Of a stretch of DNA of 64,000 nucleotides, positions 1-11,094 are shown one piece after another. The number at the start of each line of letters is the position of its first letter. The stretch's first letter is position 1. A program made the position numbers and the translations under genes. Source of the stretch: Isoetes taiwanensis (lineage: Eukaryota; Streptophyta; Lycopodiopsida; Isoetales; Isoetaceae); the NCBI GenBank assembly GCA_021234155.1, contig JAJEKV010000018.1:21005252-21069251 (forward strand). Reading direction: 5' to 3'. Below the pieces are notes generated by a model that worked only from the letters and a program-made list of their open reading frames with translations, was not told the DNA's origin and made no database searches.

Positions 1-2535
1 CAGCAAAATGTCGTATCTTTGACTACCATGGTTGGACAAACAAAGGAAGATCAAGGAGGCCTGTAATCAGTTCCATAAATGCACATCAGGGATGTGGTTT
101 TTTGGAATACCATAGTAGCAACTTATGCTCAGTAGGGCAATACAAGAAGACACATCACCTTTGAGCAAATGGCAAAGCAGGTCATAATTTAACTTAGAAT
201 GCAATGATTTCAGTATATGCCAACAATGGCCACACAGAGGAGACCGTGAAGTTCTTTTTCAGCAAATGCTTGAGACAAATCTGATTGTCACAGATTTCTA
301 TAATACTCTTCTGGTAAGAGGCGGAGACAGCGGCCGTGGTTTCGATATGACGAAGAAGCGGTTCTCCTTGAGGGAGAACCAAAGCGAATGAAGATGTATC
401 TGATCTTACGAAGAATCCCGAGGGAGGAGATAGCTCGAAGCTGCGAACAATAGATGCGAGGGATCTGGGGACCCAAAATCGGGAACTTAGAGCACAGAAT
501 CTGGAGCTCAAAGCCCTCTTGCCGAAAAGTTCAGATGAAGAATCATCCAGGCTGCAAGACATTATTAATGATTTGCAATCTCAACTTGCAGCTTTAGTAG
601 CGAATGCAACTAAGACACAAATGGTCGCATCATGAGCGATATCGTGAGAGGTGGAAGAAACAGACCCGAGTAAAAATGAAGATCTCGGGCTTAAGGCAGG
701 GAAAATGAAAGATACAAACCAGGTCATTGCACAATTTTTCAAAGGAGGTCATGTATCTACATGAACCTGACCATTCATATGAGGGGAACTTGGTAAGCGG
801 CAAATTTTAACGTGAGACCAATTTTAGTTGATTGCTTGAGGAAGCCCTTAATAGGGTCCTACAAACCCGAGGGCATTGAAGGCCAAAGATGCGGATTGAC
901 ATGGATATAGCTCCCACACAGCTGGAAGTTAGAAAAAGAGAGATGGGCAAAAGTAAAAGAGGCGGAATGAAGGCTTTGTGCATATCACGGATGAAGCGGG
1001 GAAAGCGATAGTAACTAGAAAGAAGAATAGGAACTTGGGACCTTGAGAACAACATCATGGAATATACATGGACTTTCAAATGAGAAAGTAGTTACGAAGC
1101 ATGGATGTGTTAGCGCCAAAATGGGCGTGCTTCTCTTTCTTGAGACATGGAGCATCAATCGGGCCACTCCGGAACATATCCGGGTTTCACCATAGTAGAT
1201 TCGGTCGCGGAACATAAGGAACATGGAGTAGACGGGGATATGGAGCACAGCGGCATTGCTTTCCAGACAGTCGCTAAACACATAAAAATAATTGTAGAAA
1301 GCATATACGTTAAGCGGCACATGTATGGATTCTGAAGTAGAGTTGAGGAATTGTCAGTGTATGTAGCCATATATTATTATGCTCCCTTGAACATGACATT
1401 TACAATCAAAATTTGGTTTGGGCGAGACAACCAGCTACATGATCTTAGCAAAGAAACATTAATATACAAAGATGGAAGGTCTTGGTTGTGGGCGACTTCA
1501 ATCACGAGAACAAAGAGAACGCGGTATCCTTACATACAAGAAGGAATCCTCTTACTTATTAGAAGAGGGCGATAAGAGTTTCCTCGCCACTCCTGAATCG
1601 AGTCCCGAGGAAATGCAATGGGAGACAAAGGCTGCTTGATTTTAGCACTTGTCGATCTCAAGATCATGAATGGAATAGAAACAATACAAACGGACAAATA
1701 CCGGTACATGCATCACCCCCAGATGGGAGAGTATTGTATGGATTACTTACTCATATCGCCATGTAGCAATTTATTGAAGCAGTTTGAATTCCGCGACAAA
1801 TTACGAGTCGATCATGTTGGCTGAGCTTTAGCGAAGGGAAAATTAAGTGTGGCGAAGTCCCCACCCATTTCAAGCCTAGGCTGAAGTGGATCATACTAAG
1901 TGTGATGTTTTTTTCCAAAAGCAGTTGAACAGGCATTAAATCACACTGTCACAGATAGGAAGTTAGACATAGACTCTATCCCTGCCTGGCTTATCATCAT
2001 GAGGAAGTTGGGCAATGCTTTAGGTACACAAGATTGAGGCGGGAGTCCCAGCCGGCACATGGTGGGACCTGGGGAATGCTCAGCGGCAAAGTCTCAGTTG
2101 CTAAGGGGATTAAAGAGTGAAACCAAAATGGGTATAAGCAGCTACTTTCGGAGGGTAAGAAAAGTCACAATTCAAAGACAAGAGGAACTTGGGAAATTTG
2201 GTTCCATATGTACCGAAAACCTTACGGAATAACCTCAGAGGACGATCATCCACAATTAAATGAGGAAGATCTCCTGCAGCTGGTAAAGGTCTTTATATTA
2301 TTGTAAGGATGCACGGAATAGAGTCATAGATGAATGAAAATCTATTTAGAGTTCTTGAGAGGTAGGCATGGCCACGGAGCATTTGAGAAATGGCAAAGTA
2401 CGAGATCTTGAAGGGTTAAGTCGCGGAAGCTATTAAAATGGGGAGGAAGGGAGGTAAAAGTACTCCTGTAGGTCTTAAACCAACCAATTGAATCATTAGT
2501 CAAAGAAAGCCTGCGTGACAAAGTAAAGGTTTTAT
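1..2535. other. No recognisable gene; decayed sequence
   Basis: No intact gene is visible in this stretch. Open frames are short and do not resemble a family I know. The only protein-like piece is the coiled-coil frame at 372–635, listed separately. The rest may be worn retroelement sequence, because it is patchy and purine-rich on the + strand, but no reverse transcriptase, integrase or long terminal repeat could be seen. Confidence 0.4.
372..635 (+). other. Coiled-coil open reading frame fragment
   Basis: An 88-codon stretch is open from just after a stop at 369 to a TGA at 633–635, without a usable ATG in frame. It reads as an acidic leader, then a heptad-like run rich in Leu, Gln and Asn (QNRELRAQNLELKALL and RLQDIINDLQSQLAALV), which is typical of a coiled coil. 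It could be an exon of an unseen gene or the start of a retrotransposon gag protein. The antisense frame at 194–562 overlaps it and looks like a shadow. I do not recognise the protein. Confidence 0.35.
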
Positions 2536-2685
2536 CCACAGCGTGACAACTTTAACATTTGTCCGCAGCGTGACAAATATATTATTATCCGCAGCGTGAC
2601 AAACTATATTTATCCGCAGTGACAAAATTATTAAATATCCGCGGCGTGACAAATGGTTTTCATGTTTGTCCGCAGTGAGAAAAAG
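2536..2685. repeat. Six-copy short direct repeat array (CCGCAGCGTGACAAA)
   Basis: Six copies of a 15-bp GC-rich word, CCGCAGCGTGACAAA with small changes, start near 2536, 2562, 2589, 2613, 2639 and 2670. They are separated by about 10 bp of AT-rich sequence, giving a period of about 24–31 bp. The conserved words and variable AT spacers look more like a set of binding sites or element subterminal repeats than a plain satellite. Confidence 0.8.
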
Positions 2686-3900
2686 TTGACAATCGCGATA
2701 CTAATAATTAATAATATAGTGTATTTTAAGTGACAAAAGCTGACAAATAAAGGGTTATCTCTCTTTAGTAATTTGAAACCTCAAATTGAATCCGCTGACA
2801 AACCCACGAAGAAAAAGATGATTGATCCAGTCCATGACAGATCTCTAAGGTTTTGCCTCTCGATGTCTCCCTCTGTTTTCTTGCTTTGCAAACTTTTGCA
2901 AAACCTTCACTTTTCGATCTCACTAAGCTCACCAAAAAACTCTTGTATAATGCTCTCCATCTTGCATGCATGTTCCATCTTCCATGCATGTTCTATCTTG
3001 CATGAATGTCAAGCATGCATATACACATATGAAATGCATTATCTTGGCCCATCAAGTGGCGGGGATAGATTCTGATCTCTCTAAATTTAGCCCATATCCT
3101 CATGGGTAGATTTATGGAATTCTTGGAAGCATTTTATGATTCAAATGTCTCAAGTTTCGCCGCGACTTTAACTCAAATCCAAAATGAGAAGAACCCTTAC
3201 CTCAACTTGATCTATGATCCACCATCTCGGTAGCTAAGGATCAACTTGTAATGTCACGTAAATCAATGTCAACACCCAAAGATCCAACATGCTTTCCGTC
3301 TGTTGTGAGCACAGAGTTGACCCTCATGGCAGCTTCGAGATCTTGTCTAAACTTGCACTAATTCTAGGTTGATAGTATTGGTGAAGAATTGAATCTTCTT
3401 ATTCATAATGTCGGAGATCAACCATAGTATATCCATTATCAAATATAATAATATTCATAGAAAACACTATCATCAATACGTTCACAAGATCTGTTTGACA
3501 ATTTAACACTGAGCTTCTCCTCTTGGAACTCAACCCTGATGCTGGCTACTAACTGCTTTGTAGATGGCTTGACCCTTGCTTGCTAATCCTTGCCTGATGC
3601 ACTCGAGGGTTAGTCCTGCATTGTTGACTAAGTGGGGATCCATAAACGCCTCTGCATGCATAGAACATCTTGCAATCTTGGATACTTGAACATAACAACT
3701 CAAAGAACCACGAGAACCTATAGTGCACAGCTAGACTATGACAATAAAAGGAAACATCATGAACATCAGAGCAAAAGAAGAATAACCAAGTACTAAACCA
3801 TCATAAACAAACTCTGGGACAATGGGTAGCTCAGGCTTTTCATCATCTCCGAGTCTCAATGGGGAGCAAATTATGACGAAATCTGTTAGACGGTTGAATT
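2686..3900. other. Intergenic, nothing recognised
   Basis: AT-rich sequence with a few small imperfect direct repeats around CATGCATGTT at 2960–3010. No coding frame of note on either strand. Confidence 0.5.
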
Positions 3901-3919
3901 ATGACTTAGTCTTGGACAT

Positions 3920-4440
3920 CGAGGGATGGTGTGGTCTATGCTTTGTGATTTTCGAGGGGCGAGCATAGTTCTAGTGGAAGAAGCATGTGGACCCATGGTA
4001 GGCTGCTTTCGAGTATTGATCCTTGAATAATGCATGGGGCATTCTGAAGATTTCTGAGCATAAATGGGTAGGCGACTACTCATAGCGTCTGGCCGGTTTT
4101 GCCGATTAGCTAAGGGGCATGTCGGTTAGGAGCGTCCGCGGTTGAGTATCGAGGCGAGGTCTGGGGTTAGTCTCCATGGGTGCCTATATGCATGGAGTAA
4201 TTTGCAAAGAGACTTGGTAATCATTGTGACATGGTATGGCATAGACATGGTATAGCGGATTAACCGAGGGCCAGTATAGTTCTAGTGGGAAGGCATATGA
4301 GACTGGTGGTAGACGGCAGGTATTGATCCTTGAATGTGTAGGTAGAGTTCACGAGGCAACATAAATGGGTAGAAGCGGCATAAGCGTCACAGAGCGGTTT
4401 TGCCGATTGACTTCTGGGCATATCGGTTAAGGCGTTAAAT
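3920..4440. repeat. Diverged direct duplication of about 220 bp
   Basis: The segment at about 3920–4135 is repeated in diverged form at about 4220–4440. Shared words in the same order are CATAGTTCTAGTGG, TATTGATCCTTGAAT, CATAAATGGGTAG, CGGTTTTGCCGATT and a final TCGGTTA. The copies differ by indels. No coding content is evident. It may be part of an old transposon. Confidence 0.6.
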
Positions 4441-5399
4441 CCTAATGAATATCTTAAATTTCAAATTGGATCTTTAAGCCTTGGATGCTTTAAGCTTCAA
4501 AGATCAGTAAAATCTTGCGGATAAGAGCAAGCCTGCGTAAGAAATCCGTCATAATAATCATCTTCTCACAAGCTCATCCACGAAGTGATTCGCCATGCAT
4601 AGCCCACCTCCATCTGTTTTATTGAGTAAAATAGATCTCAACTTCCGTTTTATTGGAGAATAGAAGAGGCCCCTCCGGTTTGAAAGGGACCCTCGTTTGC
4701 CGCTTGATCAAAGTCCTTCAAGCAGGAAGAAGAATCCCCTCTTCCATTCCCAATACAACAACATATTTTGATGAGCTATTATTTCTATATAAGGAAAGGC
4801 CCCTTAGAATTTATTTTACGGCGGAAGGTGAAATGAGCCCACCTTTCGAGGCGAGGAAAAAATGGCGAGATGTGCATACTCGGGCAAAAATAGCCCAAGG
4901 GGCCTTTGGCCCTGGAGGAAGAGATTAATAGCGGCGTGCGCCGTCACCATTACTCCTAAATTTTCCTTCCTTTCTTTTCTTCTTCGTCTCCGTAGGTTGT
5001 GGTATTTGCTTTATGAGTGCTTGAAGGCAGATTCTTTGGAATTCTTGAAGGCAGATTCTTTGAGAGTTTTGGCTAGGACAACGCGATTTTTGGTGCTTGT
5101 CTTGAGGGAAGTATTGCTAGGTTTCTTACGCGTCACTTAATTGATAAAGATCGATATTTTGGCCAATTTGAAGGCGCTTGGAGTCAGAAAGATCCATGCA
5201 CTTTGGCATTTGCACAAAAAGATTCTTAAATTTTTAGTTTTTGTTTTCTTGTTATGTTTTTCTTACGTTTTTATTTATATTGTTTCTTCCTTTTATTAGG
5301 TTCTTCAAAGGTTCTTAGTATTGAAGGTTGTAATGGCTCGGCATTTTGGCATTTGTTGCCTTTTGTGCTTTGGCCTTATGTTTTCGAGTGAAGCAGCGG
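4441..5399. other. No clear gene; possible upstream part of a LINE relic
   Basis: Two overlapping open frames (4653–4928 and 4862–5140) do not resemble a known protein. A 17-bp word, TGAAGGCAGATTCTTTG, is tandemly repeated at about 5021–5062. Since a LINE 3' end follows directly, this may be its eroded body, but the similarity is too weak to be sure. Confidence 0.3.
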
Positions 5400-5835
5400 A
5401 CTTATAAAATTTCCGTTATTGCGGGTGCATTGTGTATCTCATTGAGGCGAGCGTTGGACTTCGAAGGCGGGAGGATGAGTTTTGTCGATGCGCCACCCGG
5501 GGCACCATTGAAGAGATGAATTTCATGCCTCGGATGCGCCCGGTTTGCCCATATTTGAGTCGTCGTTATTGCTGACAGTATTTGCATGACTTATTGAATA
5601 TGGCATCCATGGGCTTGTTGATCCTCCTCGAGAAGGTTATAGATACGAATTATTTGTCTCCGACGTGTGGATTATCTATGAATTATGATGTATCGAGGAT
5701 ACTGATACTTGCTAAGGTTTTCCCTCGAAAACCAGCGGGCATGGAATTTTTTAATCAGCCCGATTAATATACTTGGTGCTCTCTTTTTGTTTGGGTCCTA
5801 TAGGCCAATTGGTCTTTTAATGGACGATCTATTAT
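5400..5835 (+). mobile_element. Eroded 3' end of an RTE-like LINE
   Basis: This matches, in order, the 3' parts of the better preserved LINE copies at 38.9–40.5 kb and 54.7–56.0 kb. Matching blocks are the CATTGAAGA/CATTGAGGA segment, the GCATGA…GGCTTGTTG…TGGATACG block (5583–5648 against 55871–55943), and the terminal CCCTCGAAAACC…TTTTTTAATC…ATTGGTCT…GGACGAT sequence at 5721–5830 (40321–40425 in the other copy). It ends in a TATTCTATTCTA-type simple repeat. No open frame remains, so the copy is dead and old. Confidence 0.7.
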
Positions 5836-7260
5836 ATTCTATTCTAAATATAATTCAGAAATGGGAGTTATGAAGGCCTCTTAAATCAAGGAGAATATCA
5901 AATCTTGTCCTTTTGAGGTTCAAATCTTGGCATTTTGTAAAGCTTTGAAGTGTAAATGGAAGTCGAACTTTTGAATCTTTTGAATCAGCATAGAATTGCT
6001 CCAATGTGTACTTACTTGTTAAAATAATATGTGAAGTGAAGTTTTTGGGCTTCGATACGGAATGTATTTGGGGCTTCGATGCAGGCGATGCAAAAATAAC
6101 TTATCCATACGATTAGTGCCACTTTAATCGCTTTCAAAGTTAAAACAATGGCACATGTGTGACCGCAGTCACGGAGATGGGAGCAAAATGTCGATAAGCC
6201 AACTTCAGGTATATAAGAATCCTTTCTGAGAACATTAAATTGGAAATTACTTGTGCGGCCCAGCGATTAAGCGGGCTGATAAAGCGACTACCGAATGTAG
6301 ATGTAAGGACATTGATAAAATCGCCAAAGTTTGTGTTAGGATTTATTAAGCGACTCGACTATGGCGATGGGCATACTGCTTGTTGTGGCCCCAACTCGGT
6401 TCTTGACCCTACTCGGGATATAGCGCAGTAACTTCGGTTATGGCAAACTAGCCGAGGTTGTAAATTTTGTTATGTTTGTGTTTTGCTGTGCATCTCATCT
6501 CCGGGTGCTTGTGTTTTCTTATGCCTTTGAGACCCTACAGTTGCAGTAACAAGAAGCGGTTATGGAAAAATCCACATTTATCAATCTTCAACATGCATCA
6601 TGTTAATGCGCTTTGTAGGTAGCTGCCCTGCTCGGTAGTACGTAAATAGGTTGCAGTCGTTTTTCCACATCCATGCTTCCATATACTTAAAGCTACGACC
6701 GCTTTGCCTTATACAAAATTTCCGGTTTGTCCGTCAATCTGTTTTAGAAGTTTACTGAGCCGGGGGCTTCGATTACGGCAGCCAGTACATCTTATCCACA
6801 GTTTTGGATCGGCTTCCCAAATTTCGTTGCAAGTCTTCATGTAGGTCTTTGTGGAAGGGCTTTTTAAGGAATTTGTTCGTGGAGCTTTGGGTAGGAGTTC
6901 AATTCCACAGGCAAAATGTTCAATTTTACGTAAAACTAAGACAAGAAGCGAGAATGCGGTAGATTAACTTTCCCATGAATTGGCCCGGACTGGATGAGTC
7001 GGGCCGGGTCCCAAAGTATTCCTGAGTTAATGCTGCGTAAGGGTTCTTAACCTCGGCCACTCGATTCTCGGCTCATGGGAACATCGGAAAAGCAGGGCCA
7101 ATTCAAAGAGCCTCGAGGTTTTACGCTCATGGGAAAACACCCTAAATTAGAGTAAGAATCGAGATGCGAGTAAACTTCAAATCACGAGGTAAAAATTCTG
7201 GTATGTCAATGCAAGAAAACTTAGAATTAAAGCCAAGAGGACATTCTGAGAAGAAAATAT
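5836..7260. other. Intergenic, nothing recognised
   Basis: No coding region or RNA gene was recognised. A near-perfect GC-rich inverted repeat (GGCCCGGACT…GAGTCGGGCC) lies at about 6982–7005. Confidence 0.45.
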
Positions 7261-7262
7261 GA

Positions 7263-7283
7263 TACGTGGCGGCAGCTCATTGG
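7263..7283 (+). promoter_or_regulatory. G-box-like TACGTGGC and inverted CCAAT box
   Basis: TACGTGGC at 7263–7270 contains the ACGTGG core bound by plant bZIP and bHLH factors. ATTGG at 7279–7283 is a CCAAT box in reverse. Both lie 65–90 bp before the ATG at 7350 of a likely plastid protein gene, a plausible position for light- or stress-responsive control. This is motif evidence only. Confidence 0.3.
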
Positions 7284-7349
7284 CGGATTAGCCAGAATGA
7301 ATCCTAACCAAACTTTACGTGTTGCAGCAAATCAATATTGGATTGCGCC

Positions 7350-8371
7350 ATGGCCTGTCTCATGGTCGCTAAATTCCCCGTTGCATTGGGCACCACCCAT
7401 CGCATTTGTTTAGGCCTTTCGCCTTATATTCGTCATAAAATTACAACTCCGTCATTCAGGGCTAATGTGGATAAGTCTGAGGCCAAGGAATCCGTGCCGG
7501 AATGGGCCAAGCCTGGTTCAGATGTTCCGCCTCCTTGGGTGCAGGAAACAAGGGCAAGCTCCACCAGTTCAGATCAGGATTTGCCATTTTATGTCTACCT
7601 TATTTGCTCGTCATTGGTCGCCATAGCTGCGGTTTGCTTTTTTCTCTGAAACAAATTTAAAGCTTAGCAATGATATTTTTGAAGAGATATATAGGCCTCA
7701 TCTTGCTGCATGTTGTTTGCTCCATGCGAAATCCATAGAGCCTTTAATTTGTATTATGCTGTCTTTACAGAAGACGAATAATGAGTTTTGATTCCAGATT
7801 GGATCTGTGTTTGAGTACTACAACAAGAATGCTATTTTTGGAGTCCTTCCAGCAGATAATGCCTTCTACGCGCCTATTCTAGGCTTCTTTGCAATTACGG
7901 GCTTGCCTACTTCTGTAAGTTTCATAATCCTTGAGTTAATAATTATTTTCAGTGCTAGTTACAACTGTGTCTAGCTGATTTCCTGTTAATCTAATTCAAT
8001 CCAGCTGAGTTTGTATATCTAAAGCCCATCCAATATGCTGGATTATGGGTCCCCAAGAGTAGCAGCTTCTTCCCACAAACTACTCGGTTTTAGTAGGAAT
8101 TCCAGCAAAATCTTACATGTCATTGCCTTCACAACTTTTCTCATGTCTAATAGCCCGCAGGAGACAGCAATGCAGTGGACCTTAACTTTATTCTTTGATG
8201 CAAAAGACTGTCACAAAGAACTGTGGAAACATAAAGTACCACACTGACATCTTCCTAATTGTCCCTATTAATGCTTTGTCATTGCTTTTTGGACAGGGGT
8301 TTTTGCTGTATAAGTCAATTCAGCTGGCGAATAAAGCATCTATTGATCAGGATAAAGACGATGGATATTGA
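7350..8371 (+). CDS. Conserved small membrane protein, likely plastid-targeted (3 exons)
   Basis: Three exons join in phase 0: 7350–7631, 7798–7914 and 8297–8371. The donors and acceptors read gcg/GTTTGC, CCAG/att, tct/GTAAGT and ACAG/ggg. The product is 157 residues. The first ~45 residues are basic and hydroxylated with few acids, as in a chloroplast transit peptide. A hydrophilic segment with PEWAKPGSDVPPPW follows, then a membrane helix (PFYVYLICSSLVAIAAIGSVF), a GVLPADNAFYAPILGFFAITG segment with a second helix, and a charged tail (DQDKDDGY). I recall a family of plant-specific plastid membrane proteins of this build but know no function for it. The longer open frame starts with TTG upstream; the first ATG is used. 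Intact and probably expressed. Confidence 0.75.
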
Positions 8372-9111
8372 GTAGAGATTCACATTTGCTAGCAGTGTCT
8401 CTCATGTTCAAAGTATAAGCATTAATCAAGAAGTATGAAATTTTTTGTCTCAACAAGCTTAGCTTCTTATGAAATGAACTTAGAAATGATAAAGCTGAGC
8501 AACAAAACTATTTCGCATGGGTGTCATCTGGCATTCTTTAGGGTTAAATTCATTCAAGGCCGAAGGTTTCCAAGTATACGGGAATTCTTGCTTGTGAAAT
8601 TTACATACTGCCTCCGATGAAAAGACTTTGATGAAACAAGAAATCAATTTTGAATTGCAAAATTACTTAAAGACGAAGCAACAACAAAGAACTAAGCTGG
8701 AAAACTTACTAGTCGTGAGAATAGAAGGTATAAGCAACCTGAAACTCTTAGAAAGAACAAAGGAAATGTTAATTTACCGTTCTTAAGACATGAGCTGTGC
8801 GCTCCTTTGGGGGTAATGCTACCATGGTAGCTGATTTAATTTTCCTCTCTTATAAAGGACTTGTTCCATTTATAAGTGACTACCAGCAACAATAGGGTAG
8901 TGAAACCATGATTAACTTGGAACACGGTTATATGTTAAGTTCTTGAATAGCCAGGTTTGAATAAAGTAAGCTTGATATGACTAATGTACTATTTTACAAT
9001 TCAATGTGATCATTGTCATCTTGACTGAATTGTTGCGAATGGTTTTCTACAAAATGATGTTACAATAGTTTTCTTGTGGTTGCTTTTCTTGTCTGAAGTA
9101 AAGGGACATAT
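8372..9111. other. Intergenic between convergent genes
   Basis: No gene seen. This stretch should hold the 3' ends of the membrane-protein gene (+) and the PPR gene (−). I looked on the minus strand for an extra exon carrying E or DYW motifs of the PPR protein and found none. Confidence 0.5.
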
Positions 9112-11094
9112 TTATGATTCCATTTTACAAGCATCAAGCAACGTCATCCATGAAATACCAGTGGGATTGAGTGGGCTACTGTGAAGAACATCTTCTGCTT
9201 CGTCCAACAACCCTGTATGTCCAAGGCAGTCAACTATACAATTACAGTGATCACCAGTTGGTGTAATCTCATACTGCCTACTCATGGAAATAAAATAATA
9301 ATAACCTTCATTTTCCAGACCAGCATAAGTACATGCTGAAATTATGCTCACTAGAGTGATTGAATGTGGCATCAAACCATCTTGCTGCATCTGGCTAAAA
9401 GTTTCTAGTGCTATTTCAGCAAGGCCATGTTGTACATATGATGAAATGATTGCTGTCCATGAATGTATATCATGCTTACTCATTCTGCAAAATGTAACAC
9501 GTGCATCATTCAAACTTCCACACTTACCATACATATTGATAAGGGCATTTCCTATTGTCAAATCTGAATCAAGCGCATGATCAAAAAGATGCGCATGCAC
9601 TTTCTTAGCACCTGGTAAATCGCTCCTGCAAGAAATTGTAGAAAAAATTTCATTGAAAGTGAAAGCATCTGGATCTATACCTGTTGTTTGCATCTGTTTA
9701 TAGCATTCCATTACTTTTTCCACACAATCATTAGTGGAATATGCTCCAAGGATGGAATTGCATGAAATCACATCCCACTTGTTCATTCTGATAAATACCT
9801 TCTCCGCATCTTCTAGGCTCCCACACTTACTGTACATTGTAACGAGGACATTCCCTACTACAGTGTTTGATTTATACAGAGTATGTATAAGCAGTGCGTG
9901 TAAAACCTTGCCTGTAGTTATAACTCTCTGCTTTGCACATGCATCAAGGACACTTACAAACGTGAATACATCTGGTTTAGGATAGTATTGTCTCATCTGA
10001 TTAAAGAGTTGCAAGGCCTCCTTACTATGTCCATATTGGGCATATACGGCAATCATGGCATTCCACAAACGTGTATCTCTCTTATGAGCAGCATTAAATA
10101 GTATCCATGCACTATCAAGGCTATTACAGTTACCGTAAACCTTTATCAAGGTGCTTTCCAAAGCAATGTTTGATGCAGACTCTGTTGCCAGACTGTGACT
10201 GTGCAATTTTTTAACATGGGCTAATTCTTCGTTGCCAACCCAGCTATCCAAAATGACGACAAAGATCACGAAATCTGGCATCAGTCTTTCTAGCTTCATT
10301 TGTTGAAGTAGATTAGCAGACATCCAACCATGCCCCATCTTGGAAAGACACGTGATAATGGTAGACCAAGATATTACATCCCGTCTAGAGACATAATTAA
10401 ATACTAGTATGGCAGTCTCTAGACAATTACACTTTACATACATATTGATAAGAGCATTACCTAGAGCAATTTCCAGGTTTAATTCAGTTCTCAGCAGCAC
10501 TTGCGCATGGATGTGCTTACCTTGGGATAATAACATATTGCAAGTACATGCACAGAAAATGCCAATGAATGTGCGGGAATTTGGGAGCATACCCTCGAGC
10601 TGCATTTGTTGAAAGATTTGGAGAGCTTCTTTGCTATGACCATAGTGGGAATGAAGAGATATTATGCTATTCCAAGACACCAAATTCTTTTTTGGCATTC
10701 TGTTAAACGCTCCTTGAGCATCCTCAACATTTCCAAGCAAAGTATGCAAAGATAACATAAGGTTCCACGAAACTATATCTCGTCGAGGCATGTCATCAAA
10801 CATCATTTGTGCCCCAGTTTGATATCCATGCTTTACATAAACACTGATAATGATGTTCCATGAAAATACATTGGGCTCGCATATCCTTACAAAGACGCCA
10901 CAAGCATTCTTCAAATCCCCACAACTTCCATACATTTGCATCATGAGATTTTCCAAAAATGTATAGTTATCAAATCCATGTTTAACAAGGTGGGAATGTA
11001 TCAGCTTACCTGATGGAAGGTTCTCTTCATAAATACACTTGCTCAAACGAAATGAATAGGCCCTCGAACCAGCTAAGGCTTCTTGTCCAGTCAT
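9112..11094 (-). CDS. PLS-class pentatricopeptide repeat protein, truncated C-terminus
   Basis: A single 660-codon exon starting at an ATG (11092–11094). It is a chain of PPR motifs of P, L and S type, about 35 residues each. Tell-tale words are HSHLVKHGF, MYGSCGDLKNA, DIVSWNLML, ALINMYGKCGSLNDAR, WTAIISSYVQHG and ISWMTLLDACK. Such proteins bind RNA in plastids or mitochondria, one base per repeat, and usually guide C-to-U editing or splicing. Two points are odd. The protein stops seven residues after the ISWMTLL segment, where an E domain normally starts, so E, E+ and DYW are absent. No organelle-targeting leader is obvious before the first repeat. Either an editing factor lost its tail or a further exon was missed. 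The + strand frames over it are shadows. Confidence 0.9.
   Translation of the reverse strand: MTGQEALAGSRAYSFRLSKCIYEENLPSGKLIHSHLVKHGFDNYTFLENLMMQMYGSCGDLKNACGVFVRICEPNVFSWNIIISVYVKHGYQTGAQMMFDDMPRRDIVSWNLMLSLHTLLGNVEDAQGAFNRMPKKNLVSWNSIISLHSHYGHSKEALQIFQQMQLEGMLPNSRTFIGIFCACTCNMLLSQGKHIHAQVLLRTELNLEIALGNALINMYVKCNCLETAILVFNYVSRRDVISWSTIITCLSKMGHGWMSANLLQQMKLERLMPDFVIFVVILDSWVGNEELAHVKKLHSHSLATESASNIALESTLIKVYGNCNSLDSAWILFNAAHKRDTRLWNAMIAVYAQYGHSKEALQLFNQMRQYYPKPDVFTFVSVLDACAKQRVITTGKVLHALLIHTLYKSNTVVGNVLVTMYSKCGSLEDAEKVFIRMNKWDVISCNSILGAYSTNDCVEKVMECYKQMQTTGIDPDAFTFNEIFSTISCRSDLPGAKKVHAHLFDHALDSDLTIGNALINMYGKCGSLNDARVTFCRMSKHDIHSWTAIISSYVQHGLAEIALETFSQMQQDGLMPHSITLVSIISACTYAGLENEGYYYFISMSRQYEITPTGDHCNCIVDCLGHTGLLDEAEDVLHSSPLNPTGISWMTLLDACKMES

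Noticed and set aside
9344-10612. Open frames on the + strand opposite the PPR gene
   Set aside because: They are antisense shadows of the conserved PPR coding strand and show no family likeness.
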